Shown in pieces: positions 26,227 to 35,234 of a stretch of 64,000 nucleotides of DNA. Location: contig NZ_JAGJDY010000015.1 in NCBI RefSeq assembly GCF_018100795.1, forward strand, positions 1-64,000, in the 5' to 3' direction. The stretch's first letter is position 1, and each line of letters begins with the position of its first letter. This DNA is from Alteromonas sp. MMG017 (GTDB lineage: Bacteria > Pseudomonadota > Gammaproteobacteria > Enterobacterales > Alteromonadaceae). The notes beneath the pieces were generated by a model, which saw nothing but the letters and a program-made list of their open reading frames with translations, did not search any database and had not been told where the DNA came from. The translations under genes and the position numbers were made by a program.

Positions 26227-28233
26227 ATGACCACAGACTACTCTTCACTATTACAAAACCTGTTTGGATTTCCCTCGTTTCGATCCGGCCAGCAAGAGGT
26301 TGTAGAAGGTCTGTTAAATCAGCGCTCATCGCTTGCCATATTTCCTACCGGTTCTGGGAAGTCGTTGTGCTATCAATTTGTGGCAACCCAACTGCCTAAC
26401 TTAACATTAGTGGTATCCCCGTTATTAGCCTTAATGAAAGATCAGCTCGCTTTTCTACATAGCAAAGGCATTGCTGCCGCGAGCATCGATTCAACACTAA
26501 CTGCTGAGCAAAATAAGCAAGTCATGAACGATGTTCGCTCTGGTGAGTGTAAAATTTTAATGGTGTCGGTAGAACGTTTTAAGAACGAACGTTTCAGGCA
26601 ATTTATAGAGTCTGTTGCGGTTTCAATGTTGGTCATCGATGAAGCACACTGTATCTCTGAATGGGGGCACAACTTTCGCCCTGATTATTTAAAACTGCCA
26701 GCCTATCAACAAGAGTTAAATATCCCTTTAGTGCTGCTGTTAACCGCGACAGCCACTAAAAAAGTGAAGCTTGATATGGCACGCCGGTTTGATATTGCGC
26801 CCGAGAATATTGTCCAAACCGGTTTCTACCGCCCAAACCTTAATTTGAATGTGCTGCCGGTGGTAGAAGCAAATAAAAACCAAGCGCTATTAAATGAGCT
26901 TCAACTTCAACAAGGCGCGGGTATTGTATATGTCACGTTGCAACAAACCGCTGAACAAGTGGCCCGCTATTTACAACAAAACGGCTGTGCAGCAAGTGCA
27001 TATCACGCGGGGCTAGATAGTGATGTTCGCCAGAACATTCAACAAGATTTCATGACGAACAAGCTACAAGTGGTAGTGGCCACCATTGCGTTTGGCATGG
27101 GCATCGATAAATCTGACATTCGTTTTGTTGTGCATTACGATTTGCCTAAGTCTATAGAGAACTACAGCCAAGAAATTGGCCGTGGTGGGCGCGACGGTCA
27201 AAACGCCAACTGCACGGTGCTGGCTAACCTTGATGGTCTGGTAACTATCGAAAACTTTGTTTATGGCGATACGCCAGACCAGTCCGCTATTGAGCGGGTA
27301 ATTAAGGACATTGCCAGTCAAGCGCCAGAGCAAGTCTCTGGCACTTCAGGCAGTACTGTGAACAGTGCATCGGACAAAGGTATGTATCAATGGGAAACAC
27401 AAATTAATAGCTTATCGACGTTAAGTAATATTCGTCAGCTGCCCCTTAAAACGCTGTTAGTACAGTTGGAACTAGCCAAAGTTATCCGTCCGTTATACGC
27501 CTATTTTGCTGAATTCAAATACCGCTTTAATACCGAAAAAACCGATATTCTCAACTTGTTTGGTAAAGAACGAAGCGATTTCCTAAACGCCGTTTTCACC
27601 CATACCGATATGAAAAAAGTATGGGGCGTAGTGAATTTCGATAGTATTTTTGAACACTATGGAGCTGAACGTTCACGAGTCGTAGCTGCGTTAGAGTACT
27701 TACACGAGCATAACCATATAGAATTGGCCTCACGCTTAATTACCGATGTTTACGAGGTGAATCAACAAGCACTGTTAGCAGATGATCTATCAGAAAGCTT
27801 AGCCCGGTATTTTGCTGAAAATGAGCTTAAAGAAGTAAAACGTATTGCTGCTCTGGTAAGGTTCTTCGAGCTTAATAGCTGTTTAAACTATAACTTATCG
27901 GCCTATTTTGATGACCAACAGGCGCCAAAAGCATGCGGCCATTGCAGTGTGTGCAATGGTAAAGTGGCCAAACTAGACTACTCAACACCTATTCCCTTAC
28001 CAAATAAAACTCACGTAGCCGAAGCAATGCAAGCATTAGACTTACATTTACAGGGGAAATTTAGCGACACTATCACAACGTCTATCTATTGTAGGTTTTT
28101 GACAGGCATGACTATGCCTTTATTCACCCGCTTAAAAGTAAGACAGGTAACTGGTTTTGGCCACTGTGAACATTGCCGCTATGCTGATGTATTGACGATG
28201 GTGACGCAATTGATGCTAGTGCGAAATGCTTGA
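26227..28233 (+). CDS. RecQ-like ATP-dependent DNA helicase
   Basis: A 668-aa superfamily 2 helicase. Seen are FGFPSFRSGQQEVV (motif 0), FPTGSGKSLCYQ (motif I, about 39-50), VIDEAHCISEWGHNFRPDY (DEAH, motif II), LTATAT (III), QEIGRGGRDGQ (VI), and a late zinc site ACGHCSVC. The C-terminal half diverges from E. coli RecQ and lacks an obvious HRDC domain; a second CEHC pair lies near the end. It is the short atypical RecQ group common in marine gammaproteobacteria rather than housekeeping RecQ. It unwinds DNA in recombination and repair. Confidence 0.9.
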   Translation: MTTDYSSLLQNLFGFPSFRSGQQEVVEGLLNQRSSLAIFPTGSGKSLCYQFVATQLPNLTLVVSPLLALMKDQLAFLHSKGIAAASIDSTLTAEQNKQVMNDVRSGECKILMVSVERFKNERFRQFIESVAVSMLVIDEAHCISEWGHNFRPDYLKLPAYQQELNIPLVLLLTATATKKVKLDMARRFDIAPENIVQTGFYRPNLNLNVLPVVEANKNQALLNELQLQQGAGIVYVTLQQTAEQVARYLQQNGCAASAYHAGLDSDVRQNIQQDFMTNKLQVVVATIAFGMGIDKSDIRFVVHYDLPKSIENYSQEIGRGGRDGQNANCTVLANLDGLVTIENFVYGDTPDQSAIERVIKDIASQAPEQVSGTSGSTVNSASDKGMYQWETQINSLSTLSNIRQLPLKTLLVQLELAKVIRPLYAYFAEFKYRFNTEKTDILNLFGKERSDFLNAVFTHTDMKKVWGVVNFDSIFEHYGAERSRVVAALEYLHEHNHIELASRLITDVYEVNQQALLADDLSESLARYFAENELKEVKRIAALVRFFELNSCLNYNLSAYFDDQQAPKACGHCSVCNGKVAKLDYSTPIPLPNKTHVAEAMQALDLHLQGKFSDTITTSIYCRFLTGMTMPLFTRLKVRQVTGFGHCEHCRYADVLTMVTQLMLVRNA

Positions 28234-28393
28234 CGGGTGCCCACCCGCTAACAAAAAAGGAAAAACCTATAAACTTTTGAAAGAAAACCAGACATTTCAG
28301 GTCTGTATTAAAGAGGATATATGCTCAGTTTTCGTATCAAGAGTTTAAGTGTTTGTGTACAAGTGCATTGAAAAGAAATGTTTTTGTTAGCGT

Positions 28394-28433
28394 AAATACC
28401 TATGGCTCTAGCCGTAACGCATAGAAGGTATTT
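28394..28433 (+). promoter_or_regulatory. Hairpin over the ribosome-binding site
   Basis: AAATACC (28394-28400) pairs with GGTATTT (28427-28433), which directly abuts the ATG at 28434 and includes part of the AGAAGG ribosome-binding site. A further TAT/ATA pairing extends it. The hairpin could hold back translation of the hydrolase. Confidence 0.4.
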
Positions 28434-29486
28434 ATGGCAACACCAAATCGTTCAACAACCGGCAATTCATATAATCAAGGCTGGTCTATAAATGGTGCAC
28501 TAACCGCACTTCTTTCGTTTTTGTTATGTCTAACCTTAATGTTTGCAATAAACAAAGCGCCGGCAACAGAAGTTCACTCTGAAAACAATGGCGCAACGTG
28601 GCCATCTAAAACCTTTTATCGATACCAAATGGTAAATGGAAAGCGTATTTTTTATCGCGAAGCGGGCGAACAACACAAGCGCACCATTGTGCTGCTGCAT
28701 GGATACCCGTCCTCCTCGCATTCGTATAGAGAATTAATTCCGTTATTGTCTGGTCGCTTCCATGTCATTGCCCCAGATTATTTAGGGTCCGGTTATAGTG
28801 ATCGCCCTAGTACCTCAGAACAAACCTATACATTTGATGTCTTAGCCGAACACGTTAATGGCTTACTCAATGTACTTAAACTAGAGAAATACAGTTTATA
28901 TATTCAAGACTTCGGTGCGCCTGTTGGGTTTCGAATGCTAATGCGTGATCCCGATAAGTTAGACGCGCTTATTGTGCAAAACGGCAATGCCTACTTAGCC
29001 GGTTTAACTTCGCCGCGACAAGCCTTTTTTAAAGCGGCCAATCAAGATAAATCGGTTGCTCAAGCTACAAAAATCTTCTCTTTTACCTCTCCAGAAGCTG
29101 TTATTCATAAACAGTACTTACGTGATGTTCAACATAATACAGAAGTGATGAGCCCAGATAGCTGGACTCACGATTTACATTTCTTGCAATCTGAACAAGA
29201 CAGAGCCATACAGGTTCAGTTGCTTCAAGACTACTACAACAATTTATTAGACTACCCAAAATGGCAAGCATTCTTAAGAAAGAAACAGCCCCCCACACTA
29301 ATTGTATGGGGTAAAAAAGACCCGGCTTTTATTGCCGCAGGGGCAGAAGCTTATTTAACAGACCTACCCAATGCTGAGCTACATTTGCTGGATTCAGGTC
29401 ATTTCAGCGTTGAAGAAAAATCAGTTGAAATCGCTAAATACATAGTAACGTTTATGAACCGACCAGATCTATTTCCTGCGCCTTAA
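28434..29486 (+). CDS. Membrane-anchored alpha/beta hydrolase, haloalkane-dehalogenase/epoxide-hydrolase type
   Basis: A 350-aa protein with one N-terminal hydrophobic segment (about 20-40) acting as an anchor or uncleaved signal. The alpha/beta hydrolase core has the oxyanion motif HGYPSS (89-94), an aspartate nucleophile in IQDFGAP (D159) instead of serine, an acid in GKKDPAF, and the catalytic histidine in SGHFSVEE. An Asp nucleophile points to dehalogenase or epoxide-hydrolase chemistry. It is exported or membrane-bound, probably facing the periplasm. Neighbours give no hint of the substrate. Confidence 0.87.
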   Translation: MATPNRSTTGNSYNQGWSINGALTALLSFLLCLTLMFAINKAPATEVHSENNGATWPSKTFYRYQMVNGKRIFYREAGEQHKRTIVLLHGYPSSSHSYRELIPLLSGRFHVIAPDYLGSGYSDRPSTSEQTYTFDVLAEHVNGLLNVLKLEKYSLYIQDFGAPVGFRMLMRDPDKLDALIVQNGNAYLAGLTSPRQAFFKAANQDKSVAQATKIFSFTSPEAVIHKQYLRDVQHNTEVMSPDSWTHDLHFLQSEQDRAIQVQLLQDYYNNLLDYPKWQAFLRKKQPPTLIVWGKKDPAFIAAGAEAYLTDLPNAELHLLDSGHFSVEEKSVEIAKYIVTFMNRPDLFPAP

Positions 29487-29690
29487 TACCGGGCACTAGA
29501 GATCAGTCAGGGGTTTAAAGCCGAAAGTGAGCGTTTTACCCTGGCCAAACGCTATTCAGATAAAGGGTTGTGTAGTGTTGCAATCGCTATTACCTGTTAC
29601 TATGCGCGTAAAACGGTAGTACTCTCTTTATTATCGTAATGCTAGTGTCAGGCGCGATGTAACGCGTCGTGAAGAATAACCAGGATTACC

Positions 29691-30239
29691 ATGGCTCTTA
29701 AAGCAACCATTTTTAAAGCGGACATATCGATAACTGATATGGATCGTAATTACTACAATGAGCACAATCTCACTATTGCTCGTCATCCTTCTGAAAACGA
29801 TGCACGCATGATGCTTCGTATCGTGGCCTTTATTGTAAATGCTCACGAACAATTACAGTTTACAAAAGGCCTATCTGACGATGAAGTGCCAGACATTTGG
29901 CAAAAAGATTTCAGCGATGTAATAGAACTCTGGATTGAGTTAGGCCAACCTTCTGAACAACGCATTAAAAAAGGCTGCAATCAAAGCCAGCAGATGATGA
30001 TTTACGCATACGCTGATAACAGCTTCGATGCTTGGTGGAAGAAAGAACAGAACAGCTTGCGCACCCGAAAGAACTTATCGGTATTTACCTTACCGGAAAG
30101 CTTATCTACCACGTTGGCCAGTGCCGTAGACCGCTCAATGCAAATGCAAGTAACGGTGCAAGATGGCCAAATTTGGCTAACTATCGAAAGCGCTGGCAAT
30201 AGCGAATGTATAGAAGTGGAAATTGAAAAGCATTTATAA
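29691..30239 (+). CDS. yaeQ: YaeQ family protein
   Basis: A 182-aa YaeQ protein: MALKATIFKADI at the N-terminus, YYNEHNLTIARHPSENDARMMLRI, then WIELGQPSEQRIKKGCNQS, all typical. The fold is related to PD-(D/E)XK nucleases; YaeQ has been linked to RfaH-independent regulation, but its biochemical role is unclear. AGGA precedes the ATG by 6-7 bp. Single gene; the 200 bp upstream holds no other feature I can support. Confidence 0.92.
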   Translation: MALKATIFKADISITDMDRNYYNEHNLTIARHPSENDARMMLRIVAFIVNAHEQLQFTKGLSDDEVPDIWQKDFSDVIELWIELGQPSEQRIKKGCNQSQQMMIYAYADNSFDAWWKKEQNSLRTRKNLSVFTLPESLSTTLASAVDRSMQMQVTVQDGQIWLTIESAGNSECIEVEIEKHL

Positions 30240-30256
30240 CACTAAGGTGAGTTAAC

Positions 30257-30685
30257 TCACCTTTCATCTAAATTATGTTTGAATGTAAGTACTAGTTTCT
30301 TAAATATCTCTTTTTCTTCATCGCTAACATCTTTAAGCATGTCAGAAAAAACGCGCTCTTCTATTTCTACGAATATATCAAGTGCGCGTTTTCCACTTTC
30401 CGTTAACGATAATATCTGGCTGCGTTTATCTTCTTCACTTTGTACTTTTTTTACTAAGTCGTTATCGACCAACTCTTTGATTAATCTGTTTATCTGCGCT
30501 TTATCTCTGCACAAAAAATCTGTCAGCTTTTGCCCCGTGCAGGCATCTATTTGACTGATAATTTTTAATGATTTCAACTGCATTGGTGCCAATGCTAAAG
30601 AAGTATCTTTAATCTCTAAGAAAATATTATTTCGAATAGTATTGAGCAAATTGAATAAGGCGTCATTGAATTTCATAGCGTACAC
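30257..30685 (-). CDS. MarR-family regulator
   Basis: A 142-aa MarR protein: LAPMQLKSLKIISQIDACTGQKLTDFLCRDKAQINRLIKELVDNDLVKKVQSEEDKRSQILSLTESG is split over the usual helix-turn-helix and wing. It is divergent from the DUF2798 membrane protein, with two GTTGA-n5-TCAAC palindromes between the two starts. It therefore probably represses itself and the membrane protein. Ligand unknown. Confidence 0.88.
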   Translation of the reverse strand: MYAMKFNDALFNLLNTIRNNIFLEIKDTSLALAPMQLKSLKIISQIDACTGQKLTDFLCRDKAQINRLIKELVDNDLVKKVQSEEDKRSQILSLTESGKRALDIFVEIEERVFSDMLKDVSDEEKEIFKKLVLTFKHNLDER

Positions 30686-30697
30686 GGAACCTATTTA

Positions 30698-30740
30698 GTT
30701 GACTTTATCAACTTAAATCATTAAAGTTGACATTGTCAAC
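30698..30740. promoter_or_regulatory. Twin operators of the MarR/DUF2798 pair
   Basis: GTTGACTTTATCAAC (30698-30712) and GTTGACATTGTCAAC (30726-30740) are near-identical palindromes, centres 28 bp apart. They fill the space between the divergent MarR gene and the DUF2798 gene. Confidence 0.75.
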
Positions 30741-30747
30741 CAATTAA

Positions 30748-31212
30748 ATGGGTAAAATCATCGTGAACCATATCAAGAAAATCTTAATGCTGCTGCCAGT
30801 AGCGTCGCTACTGATTGGAGTACTTACGGCCATAATGACATCTGTGAGTATTCTACCAGAACAAGCATTCATTCCAACGTGGTTAAGCGCGTTTAGGTTT
30901 GCATTCTTAGTCATGTTACCCATAGGCGGAATAATCTTTTATTTCGTTAATAAACTCGTGCAGCGTGTTTTCGCCTCATCCTCAGTGTTGCAGCGCAATT
31001 TAATTCACGGGTTTACAATGGCCTTTATCATGGAATCGATTCTAGCGTTGGTTACAACGTTTAGTAATCAAGGTTTCCCTTCACTTGAGCTATTCGCAAG
31101 AGAAGCAGCGTTAAGTTTATTTGCCGCATTACCTATTGGTATTGCAATGGCATGTTTAATGAGCTTTGTAGTTAAACCAAGACTAGAGGCGCATTTTTCC
31201 TCGGCTACTTAA
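30748..31212 (+). CDS. DUF2798-type small membrane protein
   Basis: A 154-aa membrane protein with about four hydrophobic helices forming two similar halves (MTSVSILPEQAFIPTWLSAFRFAFLVMLPIG and the later LSLFAALPIGIAMACLMSFVVKP). This fits the DUF2798 family. The ATG at 30748 has no ribosome-binding site; GTG 30763, preceded by GGGT, is an alternative start. It is divergent from and probably controlled by the MarR gene through the twin operators. Function unknown; small MarR-controlled membrane proteins often relate to stress or efflux. Confidence 0.72.
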   Translation: MGKIIVNHIKKILMLLPVASLLIGVLTAIMTSVSILPEQAFIPTWLSAFRFAFLVMLPIGGIIFYFVNKLVQRVFASSSVLQRNLIHGFTMAFIMESILALVTTFSNQGFPSLELFAREAALSLFAALPIGIAMACLMSFVVKPRLEAHFSSAT

Positions 31213-31438
31213 ATGCACTCCACTTTGATAAGTACAACTTATCTCCCATGTTAGATAGCATGCCCTTTGAAGCGCTGTTCTTACCAGTATCATCTGTTTC
31301 ATTACTGTCAGCGCTTTCAACGTTAGCAATATTATCACCTTGTAAAGAATCTCGTTTGCTCGCGTAGTCAAAACTGCCTGCAAGCTTATCTTTTATTGCC
31401 ATTAAATATGAAACCGCCCCACTTTTTTTCGTATTCAC
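31205..31438 (-). CDS. Small hydrophilic protein of unknown function
   Basis: A 77-aa hydrophilic protein starting at GTG 31438 with an excellent AAGGAG box 8-9 bp upstream. It is rich in S, D, N and K, with no signal peptide or membrane segment. It ends convergently with the DUF2798 gene, overlapping its last 8 bp. I do not recognise a family. The good translation signal is the main support. Confidence 0.45.
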   Translation of the reverse strand: MNTKKSGAVSYLMAIKDKLAGSFDYASKRDSLQGDNIANVESADSNETDDTGKNSASKGMLSNMGDKLYLSKWSAFK

Positions 31439-31547
31439 GCCACTAGCTCCTTGTCATTTAGTGTAGCTAGTGTCGCGATTAGTTCTTTACTAAACCAACG
31501 ATTAAATCTAACTTATAAAATAAGCTGAACTTATATAATAGAAAATA

Positions 31548-32468
31548 ATGGATAAGCGATTACGATGGCTGAATAACCTGCTTTGTTTTGAAGTCGCCGC
31601 AAGACATGAGAGTTATAGCAAGGCAGCAGAAGAGTTATATATTTCACAAGCGGCAGTTAGCCAACAGATGAGACAACTAGAAACCAATCTAGGCGTAAGC
31701 TTATTTCGTAGGCAATCACGAAAGATGATTTTAACTGGCCCGGGCAGAACACTTTATGCATCATGTGAAAAAGGATTTAGCGAAATCGTTAATGGGTTGA
31801 ACCAAATACACGAAGAGCCTTTAGAGGGAAGCTTAACCGTTACATCTACTCAAGCTTTTTGTTCATTGTGGCTTATGCCTAATTTGTTCGAGTTTTTTAA
31901 TGAGTTCCCCAATATTAATATCAATATTCAAGCATCTAATCGCATTGAAAGTTTACATAAAGGCGATATCGACGTAGCCATTCGTTTTTATACCTCAACC
32001 ACCGCATCTCAGGATGAAGGCCTTATTACGCGAAAATTTGGTGAAAATGGCGTCGTACCTGCTTGTTCACCTGCCTTTCAAACTCAAAAGCAACTGCATA
32101 CTGTTGAAGATATGCTAGGCACGCGCCTGCTAGCACTTGCTGGAGAAGAGAAAGCAAGTTGGGAGTCATACTTCGAACACAATAAAATAAATCTATCGAA
32201 TAAAGTGTTGAGAAAAACAGTGGTATCGTCAAGCGATCTTGCACTTAGCGCTGCGCTGGCAGGACAAGGCGTCATGTTAGCCTCTGATGTTATGATTGGG
32301 CAGTATTTAAAATCAGGGCAATTGATAGTGCCCGTTGATACTCCTCATCCAGTACGCTGGAAATCTCACTTTGTTTATCTTAAAAACTCACCGAAGCAGC
32401 AACGTATCGCGCATTTTTGTGAATGGCTGACAGAAAAAATGGCAAGCCATGAAGCACTGCAAACGTAA
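31548..32468 (+). CDS. LysR-family regulator, GcvA-like
   Basis: A 306-aa LysR protein. The helix-turn-helix is FEVAARHESYSKAAEELYISQAAVSQQMRQLETNLGVSLFRR split over residues 14-55; the effector domain includes DIDVAIRF and LAGQGVMLASDVM, the GcvA/TrpI-like subgroup. Its control target is not obvious: the next gene downstream is cbpM on the opposite strand and the upstream one is the small protein. It may act in trans or on itself. Confidence 0.9.
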   Translation: MDKRLRWLNNLLCFEVAARHESYSKAAEELYISQAAVSQQMRQLETNLGVSLFRRQSRKMILTGPGRTLYASCEKGFSEIVNGLNQIHEEPLEGSLTVTSTQAFCSLWLMPNLFEFFNEFPNININIQASNRIESLHKGDIDVAIRFYTSTTASQDEGLITRKFGENGVVPACSPAFQTQKQLHTVEDMLGTRLLALAGEEKASWESYFEHNKINLSNKVLRKTVVSSSDLALSAALAGQGVMLASDVMIGQYLKSGQLIVPVDTPHPVRWKSHFVYLKNSPKQQRIAHFCEWLTEKMASHEALQT

Positions 32469-32475
32469 AAAAAGG

Positions 32476-32772
32476 TTAAAACCGCGTTAGCCGACGTTGA
32501 AGGTTTTCGTTTTCCACTACCAGTTTTTCTTTTTGTTTTAGCAACTCAACAATCATCGCTACCGCTACCCAATCCAACTCTAATTGAGAGTACAGATTGA
32601 TGGCTTTTTTTACCCACCGCACGCTATTTGTGTCAAATATCCAATTACTCGTACCGTCACCCGAGATAGGCTCAGCAATGCCATAATCAATAACTTCGAT
32701 AATCATTTCTTGGTCTAGTCGTTCAACGTGGCAAAGTTCTTCAAATGATATTATTAGCAGTGAATTAGTCAT
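32476..32772 (-). CDS. cbpM: CbpM chaperone modulator
   Basis: A 98-aa protein from ATG 32772, one base past the cbpA stop; the frame upstream lies inside cbpA. It has the MerR-like CbpM layout: ISFEELCHVERLDQEMIIEVIDYGIAEP, NWIFDTNSVRWVKKAINL, then a leucine-rich coiled coil (VELLKQKEKLVVENENLQRRL). CbpM binds the J-domain of CbpA and restrains its DnaK co-chaperone activity. Co-operonic with cbpA as usual. Confidence 0.9.
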   Translation of the reverse strand: MTNSLLIISFEELCHVERLDQEMIIEVIDYGIAEPISGDGTSNWIFDTNSVRWVKKAINLYSQLELDWVAVAMIVELLKQKEKLVVENENLQRRLTRF

Positions 32773-32773
32773 T

Positions 32774-33724
32774 TTACTTACTCCAGTGCGCGCGAGGATC
32801 ATCGTGCTCTAATTGCGCTAGTTGTTGCCACAAAGCCTTGTCTTCGTCAGTCGTTTTATCTGGAGCAACGATTTTTAAAACAGCAATCATATCACCAAGG
32901 CCCGTTTTCATTTTAAGCCCTTTACCCTTCACTCGCAGTTTTTGACCAGTTTGACTATTTGGCTTTATATTCAGATTAATCTTACCTGCCAAGGTAGGTA
33001 CCTCAACTTTACATCCAAGTACGGCTTCCCACGGCAATATCGGCACTGTAATGACGAGGTTGTGTTCTTCTACATCGAACAGTGGATGCGGCACTAAACG
33101 AATGTGTAAATATAGATCGCCGTTTCTACCCTGCCCCTGCCCTTTGCCGCCTTGACCTTTTAGCCTGATCCGCTCTGAGTCAACCACGCCGGTAGGTATT
33201 TTAACTTTGAGAGTTTTATTGACGTGTTTAACCTCTCCATCTTCTAGCATTGGCATCGAAAACTGAATGGTTTTGGGCGCTTCTGAAAACAAATCTTCGA
33301 GGAATACTGGAACTTCAATCTCAGCATCTTGCCCGTGATTGTTAAACCCTGAAAAGTCGTCTGAATGATGGCTACGCGGCCCCTGGTTGAACCCACCGCC
33401 AAATACTGAATTAAAAAAGTCGGAAAAGTCGCCGCCGGTGTGAGCACCATTGAAATCATTGTTACTTTGCCAGCCTGGTGGCGGTTGAAAATTATCGTGT
33501 GGGGCAGCACCATATTTTTTCAATTCGTCATATTCAGCTCTGCGTTGTGGGTCTTTAAGTACCTCATAAGCTTCGACTAACTCTTTGAATTCTTCATCGG
33601 AATTACTGTCAGGTTGCATATCTGGGTGCAGCTTTAAAGCAAGCTTACGATATGCTTTTTTTATTTCTTTTAAATCAGCATCTTCTTTAACACCAAGGAT
33701 TTGATAATAATCTTTAAATTCCAT
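32774..33724 (-). CDS. cbpA: CbpA DnaJ-type co-chaperone
   Basis: A 316-aa class II J-protein. The J-domain has YYQILGVKEDADLKEIKKAYRKLA and HPD (33-35). A Gly/Phe-rich linker follows (about 80-125), then two C-terminal peptide-binding domains with GDLYLHIRLVPHPLF and no zinc-finger cysteines. It stimulates DnaK and, in E. coli, binds curved DNA in stationary phase. It is coupled to cbpM. Length matches E. coli CbpA (306 aa). Confidence 0.93.
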   Translation of the reverse strand: MEFKDYYQILGVKEDADLKEIKKAYRKLALKLHPDMQPDSNSDEEFKELVEAYEVLKDPQRRAEYDELKKYGAAPHDNFQPPPGWQSNNDFNGAHTGGDFSDFFNSVFGGGFNQGPRSHHSDDFSGFNNHGQDAEIEVPVFLEDLFSEAPKTIQFSMPMLEDGEVKHVNKTLKVKIPTGVVDSERIRLKGQGGKGQGQGRNGDLYLHIRLVPHPLFDVEEHNLVITVPILPWEAVLGCKVEVPTLAGKINLNIKPNSQTGQKLRVKGKGLKMKTGLGDMIAVLKIVAPDKTTDEDKALWQQLAQLEHDDPRAHWSK

Positions 33725-33860
33725 TCAATGATGCTCAGCGTAGTGACTATAGAATCTTTAATATAGCGGATACCTAAAAAGCGTAAATTGATATTGATCA
33801 AACATCAGAGTGACTGGTTATGAAGATGCTTTAACGATCAGTAGTTTCCTCTTCACATTA

Positions 33861-33883
33861 ATTATCAAATAAAATTTGATAAT
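33861..33883. promoter_or_regulatory. Perfect 10-bp inverted repeat (operator candidate)
   Basis: ATTATCAAAT (33861-33870) and its exact complement ATTTGATAAT (33874-33883) are separated by AAA, about 150 bp upstream of the royal-jelly-like gene. Its AT-rich symmetric form suits a dimeric regulator site; it has no T-tract and would make a weak terminator. Nothing else is evident in the 33725-34032 gap. Confidence 0.5.
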
Positions 33884-34032
33884 CATTCAAATTAAACACT
33901 GTTTTTAACTTGGCAATTAACCTCTATTCTATACCCCTCGAAATAAACAACACCAAACCAGTGCAAATACACAGCAGACTTTAATGGTGTCATTTGGGCT
34001 TTTTGAATTATTACTCCATTACAGGAAAGACA

Positions 34033-35136
34033 ATGAAACTATTTAAAGCATCTCTTATTACTGCTGCTATTGGCTTATCAAGTGTTGTAGGCGCGCTGGT
34101 AAATGCAGCAGAAGTGGGCCCGCTAGAGCCTGTTACTCAGTTTACTGAATATCGTGGTGGTGGTATTACTATTACGCCAAGTGGTCGTACTATTATCAGC
34201 ATGCATCCGCTAGATAACCCTAAAGTGAAAGTGATTGAAGTGATGGCAAATGGCTCAAAGCAACCTTTCCCTACCACTGATTGGGCGGATGGCTCAGAAA
34301 CTGGTGAAGTAGGACTAACATCTGTTATTGGCGTTCACAGCGATAGTCAAGGCGTAGTATGGATCCTTGATATGGGTAGCGAAACATCGCCAGCTCAAAT
34401 AGTCGCGTGGGACAGCGTAAATCATAAGCTTCACACAACGATTACATTGGCAAAATCATCGCTTCAACCAAATTCATTCATCCAAGATTTCTCTATTGAT
34501 GAAAAACACGGCAAAATTTATATTGCCGATATGACGTTCGGTAACTTTGCAGGGGCTACTAAGCCTGCCATTATCGTTGTCGACCTGAAATCTGGCAAGT
34601 CAAAGCGTGTACTGGAAAGTGCAGCACAATTAATGCCTGAAGACCAAGACATAGTGATTGAAGCTTCTTTATTGGCGTCGAAAACACCAGAAGGTGAAAC
34701 TAACGCATTACGCTTTGGTTTAAACCCAATTGCCATTGATGATAAAAACGAGTGGTTATATTTTGGTGCATTTACTGGCACAAAAGTTTACAGAATTCCG
34801 ACATCAGCCATTAGCAACACAAAAAACTCAGACAAAAAACTAGCACAAAGCATTGAAGTTTATGGCCCTAAAAACCCTAGCGATGGTATTGCTTATGCAC
34901 CTGGCGGCGGCATTTTAGCCACAGATTTAGAGCATAATGCGGTGGGATTAACCACGAAGGGGAATTACGAAATACTGATTCAAGATAAACGTCTTTCATG
35001 GCCTGATAGCTTAGCGGTAAGCAACGGTTATATTTACGTAACCCAAGATCAACTGCATCAACATCCTGCATTTAGCCAAGGTTTAGGAAACGCTAAACCA
35101 CCTTACACACTTTATCGTTTTAGCTACCAGCCTTAA
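34033..35136 (+). CDS. Secreted major-royal-jelly/yellow-family protein
   Basis: A 367-aa protein from ATG 34033 (AGGAAAG upstream), with a signal peptide ending VNAAE. It has the six-bladed propeller features of the MRJP/yellow family: GEVGLTSVIGVHSDSQGVVWILDMG, IYIADMTFG, AIIVVDLKSGKSKRVL, GLNPIAIDDKNEWLYFGAFTGTKVYRIPT, and SDGIAYAPGGGILATDLEHNAV. Bacterial members are periplasmic or secreted with poorly known function; some fold like lactonases. It may be co-transcribed with the ABM monooxygenase that follows about 100 bp later. Confidence 0.85.
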   Translation: MKLFKASLITAAIGLSSVVGALVNAAEVGPLEPVTQFTEYRGGGITITPSGRTIISMHPLDNPKVKVIEVMANGSKQPFPTTDWADGSETGEVGLTSVIGVHSDSQGVVWILDMGSETSPAQIVAWDSVNHKLHTTITLAKSSLQPNSFIQDFSIDEKHGKIYIADMTFGNFAGATKPAIIVVDLKSGKSKRVLESAAQLMPEDQDIVIEASLLASKTPEGETNALRFGLNPIAIDDKNEWLYFGAFTGTKVYRIPTSAISNTKNSDKKLAQSIEVYGPKNPSDGIAYAPGGGILATDLEHNAVGLTTKGNYEILIQDKRLSWPDSLAVSNGYIYVTQDQLHQHPAFSQGLGNAKPPYTLYRFSYQP

Positions 35137-35234
35137 AAACTATTTTGAATGGGTGCAATGCACCCATTTCACTCTCATTTTTTCATTTATTCTCTAATAA
35201 CTCCCCCAAATGCCACACAGTTAAGGAACGTTTC

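Noticed and set aside
28234..28247. CGGGT-GCCC-ACCCG hairpin after the RecQ-like gene as terminator
   Set aside because: Only five base pairs and no T-run; too weak to list as a feature.
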